The notes below the pieces were generated by a model, which was not told the DNA's origin, made no database searches, and saw only the letters and a list, made by a program, of their open reading frames with translations. Of a stretch of 64,000 nt of DNA, positions 36,039-44,900 are shown piece by piece. The position numbers and the translations under genes were made by a program. The DNA is from an uncultured Granulosicoccus sp. (GTDB taxonomy: Bacteria > Pseudomonadota > Gammaproteobacteria > Granulosicoccales > Granulosicoccaceae), in assembly GCA_937924505.1 (NCBI GenBank), contig CALDSR010000001.1, positions 1 through 64,000 on the forward strand. Direction: 5' to 3'. The first letter of the stretch is position 1. Each line of letters starts with the position of its first letter.

Positions 36039-38134
36039 TACGTGGGATCCAGTGCCGATGTCGCTGGACGGCCACTGGCCAGTGCAGTAATCCGACTCTC
36101 GAAAAACACGGTCTCTTTTCCTTCGGTCACGGCATTGTCTTCGCGTGTCGTCGTGACATCGATGGCAACGGCACCGGCGGCTTCGGCTTTCAACCGGGCC
36201 ATGCTTTGCGCACGTTCGGTTGCGGCGGCCGCACCTTCTTCCAAGGTCGCATAGGTCTTCGGGCCTTCCGGATACATGACCTTGACCTGTCGCCCACCGC
36301 CCGCAGGTGTAATCATGATGACTTGTCGTTGCCGAACACTACCGACAACCGCGCCAAGTGCATTGGCCACACCAGCGTGTTCGGGCAGAATGGCCTGTGT
36401 TTCCAAAAGCTCGGCACTGCGCTCGTAGTAACTGGCCGCAGGAGCACCGAGACCAACAATTGGGGACGCGATGTTTGCGCGTAACGTCAGCTCAGGGCCA
36501 GCTGCTCTGGAGCCTGCACCTGAACCGGCGCCCGATCCCGAGGCATCACGCTCCGTGCTGCGGGCAAAGCATTCTCGAAGCAAGGCAAGCTCTGCGCTAC
36601 CGAGCGCGCGCGAACTTCGACGGCTGCTACCACCACCGCCTGTCGACTGACGGTGACGACTTGCATGACCCGCAGCATATGCCGTTTCAATGATCGCCAA
36701 GGCAGTTTGCCGCGACACTGCCTCTCGCATCGCACTCGCGAACGCTTCAACGGAGTCATAGGATGGCCCCAGATTGTTTTCCGCATAACGTTGCAATAGC
36801 TTGGCGCTAATCACGGCAGCCTCCCGCGACCACCCCGATTGATGTCCCGTAATATGACTGGCATCGCTTGGCGTGAAACCAGCGCGCAGGACAATTCCGC
36901 GTTGCTCAAGTTTGACCAGCGCACGCTCAAGTGTTTGTTCTGCAAACAAGGTTTGCAGCGCCACCGGCCTTTCGGCAATACGATCAAACAATTCCTGCTG
37001 CTGGCCTGACAGTCGGGTCGGAGGAGCCGCATGCACCAGCACGAACTCTGCGGAATGCGTGGTGCTTCTCGGGAGTTCCAGTTGTGCCTGTAGTACGGCG
37101 AGCAATTCCGGATACTGATCGACTAACAGACTCAACGACATCACACGTTGTTGTCCGATGACAAATTCGCGCTGCGATCTATCGAAGTAGATCCGGCTAT
37201 CACCACCCAGGCCAAAGGTTCTGACATCAATCGCGTTGACCATGGTGCGATAAGATCCAATGGTCGCGCCATTTGGATCAAGGTTGGGTTGACCATTTTC
37301 GATCATCGCAATATCGGTGGTGGTTCCACCCATATCAGAGACGATCAATTGGGGGTGTTTACACAGAAACTGAGCACCGACCACACTCGCTGCGGGACCA
37401 CTCAAAATAGTTTCAACCGGGCATTGGGCCGCAACCTCTGCGGCAATTAAAGAACCATCACCCTTGACCACCATCAGCGGTGCCACAACATTTTTTTCTG
37501 CCAGCAGATTACGACTGGCGCTCAACAAAGAGCCAATCATGGGTATCAAACGCGCATTCAGCAACGCGGTCAGAGCACGTCTCGGCGCATCAAGGCCCGA
37601 GCTCAGATGATGACCACAGCTAACCGGTTTACCGGTCAATTCCTGAATCAAGGATTGCGCCGCTATCTCATGCGCGGGATTACGCACCGCAAAAACCGCT
37701 GAGACAGCGTAGGCGTCGACCTCGTCGACGACATCTTCAATTGCGGCACGTAGCACAGTCACATCCAATGCTTCGCGCTCTTCACCGCTGGCCGTGTGCC
37801 CGCCGGCTATCATGAAAACCGGATCGGTTCCCAGGGCGGTCTTTAGACCTGCTCGTTGCATTTGCTTTTCATCAAAGCCAATCAGAATCATGGCGACCGA
37901 TCGGCCGCGACCCTCAACCAACGCATTGGTCGCCAGCGTGGTTGATACTGAAACCAGGTTCACGTCACTGGCGGCGATGTTAGTCAGAACCGTCTCGACA
38001 GCACCACGTAGTCCGTCAATCAGATTCGCATGGCTCGTCAGGGACTTGGCATGGGCGATAAGTTGTTGATCATCATCAACGAGCACTGCATCCGTATATG
38101 TACCACCGGTGTCAAGACCGAGTTGTAATCCCAA
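36038..38134 (-). CDS. Hydantoinase/oxoprolinase family protein (HyuA-like subunit)
   Basis: A 698-residue protein with the N-terminal actin-like ATPase motif LGLDTGGTYTDAVLVDDDQ, then STTLATNALVEGRG and VSDMGGTTTDIAMIENGQP. Such proteins hydrolyse cyclic amides (hydantoin, 5-oxoproline, N-methylhydantoin) using ATP, usually together with a HyuB subunit. No hyuB gene lies next to it. The best start is TTG at 38134, with GGAGGG nine bases before it and the family-typical N terminus right after it; an ATG at 38227 would add 31 unconserved residues. The substrate cannot be told. Confidence 0.82.
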   Translation of the reverse strand: MGLQLGLDTGGTYTDAVLVDDDQQLIAHAKSLTSHANLIDGLRGAVETVLTNIAASDVNLVSVSTTLATNALVEGRGRSVAMILIGFDEKQMQRAGLKTALGTDPVFMIAGGHTASGEEREALDVTVLRAAIEDVVDEVDAYAVSAVFAVRNPAHEIAAQSLIQELTGKPVSCGHHLSSGLDAPRRALTALLNARLIPMIGSLLSASRNLLAEKNVVAPLMVVKGDGSLIAAEVAAQCPVETILSGPAASVVGAQFLCKHPQLIVSDMGGTTTDIAMIENGQPNLDPNGATIGSYRTMVNAIDVRTFGLGGDSRIYFDRSQREFVIGQQRVMSLSLLVDQYPELLAVLQAQLELPRSTTHSAEFVLVHAAPPTRLSGQQQELFDRIAERPVALQTLFAEQTLERALVKLEQRGIVLRAGFTPSDASHITGHQSGWSREAAVISAKLLQRYAENNLGPSYDSVEAFASAMREAVSRQTALAIIETAYAAGHASRHRQSTGGGGSSRRSSRALGSAELALLRECFARSTERDASGSGAGSGAGSRAAGPELTLRANIASPIVGLGAPAASYYERSAELLETQAILPEHAGVANALGAVVGSVRQRQVIMITPAGGGRQVKVMYPEGPKTYATLEEGAAAATERAQSMARLKAEAAGAVAIDVTTTREDNAVTEGKETVFFESRITALASGRPATSALDPT

Positions 38135-38420
38135 GACAATAGCCCTCCAGCCAACATTGCTTGCCCCGCCAAAGGCGCGACGTAACATACTGGAATATCG
38201 GTGACAAACCTTGACTTGTAAACCCAAATCGCTGAATCAAGGCAACCTCGGAATGACAAATGCCGTTTCCAGCCTCAAAGCCGTGCAAGCATTAGCCGAT
38301 ATCTGTTTATCGTCAGGTAATCCCTGGTGCGAAATGAATTGACAAACTATCGACGGCTTCACAGTCCAAACTCATACTTGATGGTCGCGTGCCGATACAC
38401 AGCGCAATACCGGAGAAACC

Positions 38421-38879
38421 ATGCATCAGGTTAACAACACAACGAGAACAAGGGCAAAATCCCGAGTGGTCCCAACGTTCCATCAAGAAAACGGTTATAC
38501 ATTTATCGAAATCATGATTGCCGTCACGATTGTGGGAATTCTCGCCGCATTAGCCCTGCCTAGCTACGGCAACTACGTTCGCGACGCAAGACGTGCCGAT
38601 GGTCATCTGGCCCTGTTACAAGAGGCGCAGACAATGGAACGCTGCCGTTCAACCCGATGGACTTATGCAAATTGCACGTTATCTTCCGCAACCTCTCCCG
38701 AAAAATACTACACGATAGAGTTAACGCAGTCAGACGCCACGTCGTACACGCTGACCGCAACAGCAGCGAATAAACAAGCCAATGACACAGCATGCTCGCC
38801 GCTTACACTCAACCACCTTGGTAATCGAGGCCCGGTAAACTCGGCTTCAGACCCAAACTCAGATTGCTGGAAGAACTAA
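38421..38879 (+). CDS. Type IV pilin PilE-like protein
   Basis: A 152-residue type IV prepilin. The leader is long, 25 residues, and the PilD cleavage site is G|YTFIEIMIAVTIVGILAAL, with Tyr rather than Phe at +1 and Glu at +5. The globular part has four cysteines (ERCRST, ANCTL, TACSPL, SDCWKN), the C-terminal pair typical of a pilin D-loop. GGAG precedes the ATG. It heads the operon with fimT, pilV, pilW, pilX and pilY1, which suggests a minor pilin. The 286-bp gap upstream shows a TTGACA at 38339 but no matching -10 box. Confidence 0.88.
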   Translation: MHQVNNTTRTRAKSRVVPTFHQENGYTFIEIMIAVTIVGILAALALPSYGNYVRDARRADGHLALLQEAQTMERCRSTRWTYANCTLSSATSPEKYYTIELTQSDATSYTLTATAANKQANDTACSPLTLNHLGNRGPVNSASDPNSDCWKN

Positions 38880-39071
38880 AAGACGGTCACAGATCAAAAA
38901 GCCTGGCAAGACACACTTACGTCACGCCTGAGCGCCATTTCCCTATCGTGACTTGCCTTTCGGCAATCGTCCCCCTCGGCTGATGCCCGAAAACGCGTCA
39001 CGGTTCACTTTCCATCCACGCTGGTGGGTAATCTTACTTAATCTCCATGCAGCCACGCCGCTAACGTCGGC

Positions 39072-39692
39072 ATGGACAGAAAACCTTCAGGTGGTTTCAC
39101 GCTCTTGGAATTGCTGGTCGCAATGGCTGTAGCAGGCATTCTGCTGGGCGTGGGCGTACCAAGCTTTGTCGAGGTGATGAAGAACGGACGACTGTCGACT
39201 CAGCATAACGATTTGCTGCAATCGCTTTATCTGGCGCGTTCCGAAGCAATCAAGGGAACTGCTGATGTTGTTGTTTGTGCGCGCTCAACAGACACCAGCT
39301 GTAGCACTAATCCAGATGACTGGAAAAACGGTTGGATCGTATTTGCAGAAGTCGGCGGTGTCGCCGATTTCGCGCACGCTCAGGTTGATTCGGTAGACGA
39401 TCAAATTCTGCGCGTTTCACCGCCGATAAGTGGCAATAACTTAATCATCGCCGAGGGCTCCTCGGACGGGTCTGTCAGCGGTTTGAGTAACCGTTACTTT
39501 GTTCGCTACGCGGGAAACGGGTTGACCAACTGGGAGAACGGTACGTTCGAGATCTGCGATGAGGAAGACAAAGTGGAACGCGCGCGGGCTTTGAACGTGG
39601 TAGCAACCGGTGATGCGCGTCGCGCACGAGCGACGACAGGTGCTAACCAGACGCCATTAAATGTCTTTGGCGTTGCCATCGATTGCAAGTAA
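39072..39692 (+). CDS. fimT: GspH/FimT family pseudopilin
   Basis: A 206-residue minor prepilin with leader MDRKPSGG, then FTLLELLVAMAVAGILLGVG, and a GspH/FimT-like globular domain (LYLARSEAIKGTADVVVCAR, WKNGWIVF). These proteins initiate or prime type IV pilus assembly. It follows the PilE-like gene after a 192-bp gap in which no clear terminator is seen. Confidence 0.88.
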   Translation: MDRKPSGGFTLLELLVAMAVAGILLGVGVPSFVEVMKNGRLSTQHNDLLQSLYLARSEAIKGTADVVVCARSTDTSCSTNPDDWKNGWIVFAEVGGVADFAHAQVDSVDDQILRVSPPISGNNLIIAEGSSDGSVSGLSNRYFVRYAGNGLTNWENGTFEICDEEDKVERARALNVVATGDARRARATTGANQTPLNVFGVAIDCK

Positions 39693-39703
39693 GCAAGCGG
39701 CTC

Positions 39704-40240
39704 ATGAACAACACAAAAAAACAAAAGCAATCTGGCGTTGGTTTAATCGAAATCTTGATTTCAGTTGTCCTGCTGTCCGTTGGTTTTCTTGCCGCTGCGA
39801 AAATGCAAGTGGAAGGAATGCGGAACAGTCAGAGTGCCTACTATCAATCACAGGCCTACTTTCTTGCGGCGGACATCATAGACCGCATGCGCGCTAACCT
39901 CAAGGGCGTACGAGAGGGACACTACGACGTTGGCAACATCAGCGCGACAGCCGTGAGCCCAGGTTGCGATATGTCCACAAGTATCTGTACACCAGCGCAA
40001 ATCGCCCAACAGGATCTGTACGAATGGAGCTCACATGTACATGTACTCGATCAGTACGCTGGCGCTGAGGTTGACGATTTCACGCCGGCACTGCCCGGAA
40101 CCGTTGTAGGAACTATCAGGCCCGTACCTGACAGTGCCGGCGTTTTACAGGTTTCTTTATCGTGGACAGAAGTCATCAATAACCAAGATGCAACCGAAAC
40201 CCTGACAGTTAATTTTGTTGCACAGCAAACCGCTTTATAA
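39704..40240 (+). CDS. pilV: Type IV pilus minor pilin PilV
   Basis: A 178-residue prepilin with leader MNNTKKQKQSG and core VGLIEILISVVLLSVGFLAA, followed by AAKMQVEGMRNSQSAYYQSQA, as in PilV. The ATG at 39704 is preferred to a TTG at 39683 that overlaps fimT. It belongs to the minor-pilin complex at the pilus tip with PilW, PilX and PilY1. Confidence 0.88.
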   Translation: MNNTKKQKQSGVGLIEILISVVLLSVGFLAAAKMQVEGMRNSQSAYYQSQAYFLAADIIDRMRANLKGVREGHYDVGNISATAVSPGCDMSTSICTPAQIAQQDLYEWSSHVHVLDQYAGAEVDDFTPALPGTVVGTIRPVPDSAGVLQVSLSWTEVINNQDATETLTVNFVAQQTAL

Positions 40241-40245
40241 ATTTG

Positions 40246-41391
40246 ATGACACAGCAACGTAACAATTCACTGGATCGTAAATCGACTAGAGGCTTCTCTC
40301 TCGTCGAGATGATGATTGCCATGACGCTCGGCTTGTTTCTGATCTCCAGCATGATCGCCGTTTTTCTTGGCAACAAACGCACGAGCGAAGTGAACACTGC
40401 GATGGCGAACATACAGGAGAACGCACGATTCGCACTCGATTCAATAGCTCGCGATGCAAGGGTCGCAGGCTTTCAGGGCTGCATTGATCTTAATAGCGAA
40501 CAACTAAAAGTTCGGTCAAAAACCGCTCCAGTCACAACGGGTGGCCTGCGAGCGACATCAACACATGCTTCGGTCATAAATTCAGACGGCAGTTGGACAC
40601 CCACATCTCCAATTGGATTCACGCCGTCAGCCACATTCCCACAGGTCACTGGCACACACGCCCTGACACTGCAATTTGGTGATCAGCGGGTGTCTACGCT
40701 TGATGAGGCAATGATTATCCCGGGCACGGTGATCCCGAACAATGCCTTGCCTATCAAGCTGGCACGCCCGATGAGCGAATTAGGATTGAATGTCGGTGAT
40801 CTGGCCATTATCTCCAACTGCGACGTAGGAGACTTGTTTACTGTGACCACCGGCAGTGCGGGCTCGACGCTGGTTCATGCAGCGACTGGTGCCGACGACA
40901 GTAACGCTTCTGCAAATTTGACAGTGGCATACGGTCTGAACGACACATTAGCTCAAACTCGCATCATGGAACTCAACACCAATGTTTACTACATCGGAGA
41001 CACTGGACTGACCAATGCCAACGGCGATGTCGTTACCGCGCTTTACCGTCAAACATGGCCGTTTGAAGCCAGTAATCCACCCACTGAGCTTATTCAAGGT
41101 GTTGAGGATTTGCGCGTATCGTTTGGCATCCGAAGCAACAACGGGACGCTGAGTTACCTGGCGCCAGATGCTCCCGGGTTCAATCCAACCAATATCGAGT
41201 CTATCCAGGTCGGTATTTTGATGAATTCCTACGATCGCGTTTCGCAAGACGATGACAGCGGCACCTATGAACTCGCCGGACAGCCAGTGTACTCAGCTAC
41301 CAAGTATCCAAATGCCAACAGTGTGCATGCAGGAGACAAACGATTTCGGCTTGCATTCAATACCACAATAAAAATAAGAAACAGAAGGTAG
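40246..41391 (+). CDS. pilW: Type IV pilus assembly protein PilW
   Basis: A 381-residue large minor prepilin. The N-terminal segment RGFSLVEMMIAMTLGLFLISS contains the cleavage site and hydrophobic helix, and NIQENARFALDSIARDARVAGFQGC is characteristic of PilW. The rest is a long beta-rich domain ending KRFRLAFNTTIKIRNRR. The start overlaps a TTG three bases upstream. Its stop overlaps the beginning of the pilX region (TAGTG). Confidence 0.9.
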   Translation: MTQQRNNSLDRKSTRGFSLVEMMIAMTLGLFLISSMIAVFLGNKRTSEVNTAMANIQENARFALDSIARDARVAGFQGCIDLNSEQLKVRSKTAPVTTGGLRATSTHASVINSDGSWTPTSPIGFTPSATFPQVTGTHALTLQFGDQRVSTLDEAMIIPGTVIPNNALPIKLARPMSELGLNVGDLAIISNCDVGDLFTVTTGSAGSTLVHAATGADDSNASANLTVAYGLNDTLAQTRIMELNTNVYYIGDTGLTNANGDVVTALYRQTWPFEASNPPTELIQGVEDLRVSFGIRSNNGTLSYLAPDAPGFNPTNIESIQVGILMNSYDRVSQDDDSGTYELAGQPVYSATKYPNANSVHAGDKRFRLAFNTTIKIRNRR

Positions 41392-41399
41392 TGATCGCC

Positions 41400-41867
41400 A
41401 TGGTTTACACAAAAAAATCCGCCAGGTCGGAGCACGGAGGCGCACTACTGGTTTCGATCATCATGATATTCATGATGTCCATTCTGGGTGTGTCGACTAT
41501 GCGGGGTTCGACCATTGAACGCAGAATGGCCGACAACTCTGTCATAACGAACAAGAATTTTCAGATCGCTGAATCATCGACAGAGGTGAGCTTGAACGAC
41601 ATCAACAATTTGGCAAAGGCGATCAACAGTGGAGCGTCTATTCAGGTGGAAACGGAAGTCTATAAAGGTAACGACGCCATCACGAGCTGGGCTGATCTGA
41701 CATTTGTTGGCGGAGGATTTCAGGAAGGAAACTCGTTCGGCGACGGTCATCCCGGGACATTTGATTCCGCCCGTTTCGTATCACGCGGCAATTCACAGTC
41801 AGCATCCGTCAGAGCCAATTCTGAAATCCACCAAGGGGCCAGTCGCCCCATTCCTGCGGCAAATTGA
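41400..41867 (+). CDS. pilX: PilX-like minor pilin
   Basis: A 155-residue protein with the PilX N-terminal helix: SEHGGALLVSIIMIFMMSIL, followed by RGSTIERRMADNSVITNKNFQIAESS, close to the family pattern. The cleavage glycine is followed by Ala rather than Phe, and the Glu at +5 is absent, as in other PilX/GspK-like proteins. ATG at 41400 follows AAGG; a GTG at 41391 is possible. It probably joins PilV, PilW and PilY1 in the tip complex. Confidence 0.85.
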   Translation: MVYTKKSARSEHGGALLVSIIMIFMMSILGVSTMRGSTIERRMADNSVITNKNFQIAESSTEVSLNDINNLAKAINSGASIQVETEVYKGNDAITSWADLTFVGGGFQEGNSFGDGHPGTFDSARFVSRGNSQSASVRANSEIHQGASRPIPAAN

Positions 41868-41923
41868 TTGTGCAATCGCCGGACATGAAACCAAACTCTC
41901 GAAGTAACCTGTGGAGCAACACC

Positions 41924-44900
41924 ATGCTATCTACACTTGAATCACTGCTTGAAAGTATCTCCAAACTGTCCGCGGGTCGACTGTTGACATTTGTTGCCAG
42001 CGCGACCCTGGCGGTCAGCGTATCGATCCCGGCCCAGGCCGATGACACCGAAGTGTTTTTTGGGCAAATCGAGAAAAGCGATGCCACTCACCCGAATGTC
42101 CTGTTTGTACTGGACACCTCAGCCTCGATGTTATGGGGTGATACCGGTCAGGTAGGCTCTCGATTGGATCGCCTTAAAGAGGCTATGGGGAAAATCCTTG
42201 ACGATGCGACCAATGTCAATATCGGCTTGATGAGATTTAATGGTCTTGACGGTGGTGGCTCCGTGATATACCCCGTAACACCGGTTTCCGAACTGATATG
42301 TGGACCCGGCGATGCATGCGGCAAGACAAACTTCAATACCCAAGTCTGGAACGGCGATGACGACAGCGCGCAAGACCGGAACAACAGCAACAGCAACAGC
42401 AACAGCAATAACACTGGAGCACAGCGCATTGATATGGGGGAATCAAGCGTTGACGGTACACCTCAAATTACAGGTCATAGATTCAGCCGGGTAATGGTAC
42501 CTCAAGGGGCAAGGATCACTTCGGCGAGAATCATTTTTACAGCGGGCTCGCCCAGCGATGGCGCTAGCAATCTGAAAATCTATGCCGAAGATGTCGATGA
42601 TGCCGAATCGTTCAACAACGATAACAATCACCTCGGTGACCGATTTGACAACAGAGCCAATGTGCACATCAACTGGAACAACGTTGAGAATTGGGCTCAA
42701 AGCCAGCCCTACGAGAGCCCTGACATCTCTGACCTTGTGCAAGAAATTGTTGATCGGGATAACTGGTGTGGTGGAAACAATATGGCTATGTTTGTCACGG
42801 GCACGGGCACGCGAACCGCGTTCTCATACAATGCCGGACCCAACGCCAGCGCCAAACTCGCAGTCACTTACGATGGTGATTCAGTCCCCTCTGACGGGGG
42901 TTGCATAGAGAAAACAGTGACCGTTCAAGTGTCCAGCAATATCGATGACGGCCTGCAGCTACTCCATCCTGGCTCAAGCACATTCAACAATAGAATGTAT
43001 CGTCACACCAATGATATTCATACGCCGCGAGTTGGCGGCAATGACGGCCGGGAAACCATTACCGGCTACTACTTCGGTGATATTCCTATTCCGCAAGGGT
43101 CTGAAATCAAAGGAGCTGAATTGCAACTGGCCATCTCGGATGCGCAAAGCGGTGATGCTGAAGTAGAGATCAGACTCCAGAATTCGGTAAACCCGGCTCA
43201 ATTGGGTGGAAACCGTAGCAATATATCCAATCGAACCCTCCTCCCCGGCGCCGTGGACTGGGCATTTCCAGATTCAACCGACACCCCCCCAGGAACCAAG
43301 TTACGCAGTGAAAATTTTGGAACCTTGGTCGACGATCTCGTTAGCAACAATAACTGGGATCGAGAGAACAATGGGATATTGGTTGTATTGAATCACAAGT
43401 CCGGAAATGGTACGCGCCTGTTCAAATCACATAACAGCGAACCATCATCTGCCGCCAAGCTTCAAATAACCTATCTGGAAAATATCGGTGAAACTCGCCT
43501 GACAGCCAAAGACAAATTGAGAGAAGCCATAACGAACCTGGAAGCCACCGGCGGAACCCCTATTCAAAGCGCTTTTTTAGAGGCGGCTAACTACTACCTT
43601 GGAAACGAAGTCGACTTTGGTAGAACTCGCGGCGAGGATCAGGCATTTTGGCAAGGCAATATAATCAATCAACGTCATCAGTTTCACCGAACGTCCCACC
43701 CAGAATCTTATGCCGGAAACGCCGCAACCCGCCCCGCCGGATGCAGCAATGATTTTATGAGCGATCCTGACTGCAGAAACGAAGAAATTTTTGGCGCCGC
43801 AGTCTACAAATCTCCGCTGGAGACAAGTTGCCAAAGTAACCATATCGTCTTCCTGTCTGATGGTGCACCGTCAACAGATAGAGCGGCTGATAAGGTTCGA
43901 TCTCTGACGGGCATAGACGACTGCGAAGACACAGGTGGGAGAGAATGCGCGACTGAATTGGCCGAGTGGCTTCATAAAACCGATCATGTAACTTCACTCC
44001 CCAATGATCAAAATATAAATACCTACACCATTGGATTCAATTTGGAATCAGAATTTCTGGAAGATATCGCAGCTGCTGGCGGTGGTCGGTATTTCCAGGC
44101 CGCTTCCGCTGCTGAATTGACGAGAGTCTTTGATAACATTCTTGCCGATGTGTTGTCTGTTGATACAAGCTTTGTCGCCCCGGGCGCGACGGTCAACCAG
44201 TTCAATCGACTGACACATGACAAGAACATCTATTTCGCCTTGTTCCAACCAAACGAGCGCCCTACATGGGAAGGCAATATCAAGCGTTATCAGGTTCAAA
44301 CAATCGATGGCGAAACCAATATCGTCGACAAAAATCTGGAGGCTGCCGTCGATGAGGAATCTGGATTTTTCAGATCTCTGAGCCAGAGCTTCTGGAGTAA
44401 CACCAGTGACGGGCACGCGATCGAGGCCGGTGGCGCTGCGGGGCAAATCACGTTGAACTACGCCTATGTACCTGATAACACATTGCGTAGAACCTATACG
44501 TTTACGGGTGACTCAAGCGCCCTGTACGGTAGCACGGCAACGGCTGACTTGAGAGACGAGCAACACCGATTGAATGAAGAGAATGATCTCATCACTGACG
44601 AGATGTTGAATATTCATAACTTTGGCCCTGCAGGTGCTGCCCGAGAAGCCTATCGCGAAGATCTCCTGCAATGGGCACGTGGCGTTGACATACTTGATGA
44701 AGATCAGGACGGTGACCATGATGAAGCTCGACGTCACATGGGCGACCCAATGCACTCACGCCCCGTCATCGTCAACTATGCGCGAACCTCCGCAGAAGCC
44801 GCGGACGCGGAAGATGATTCTGACACCACCGAGCAAGAGGCAGCCCACACGACAATATTCGTGTCGACAAATGAAGGCTATCTACACGCGATAGATCAGG

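Noticed and set aside
38339..38344. TTGACA promoter of the pilin operon
   Set aside because: No -10 box is found 16-18 bases downstream, and no sigma-54 site was found either.
42380..42412. Phase-variable on/off switch in pilY1
   Set aside because: The unit is six bases, so slippage cannot change the reading frame.
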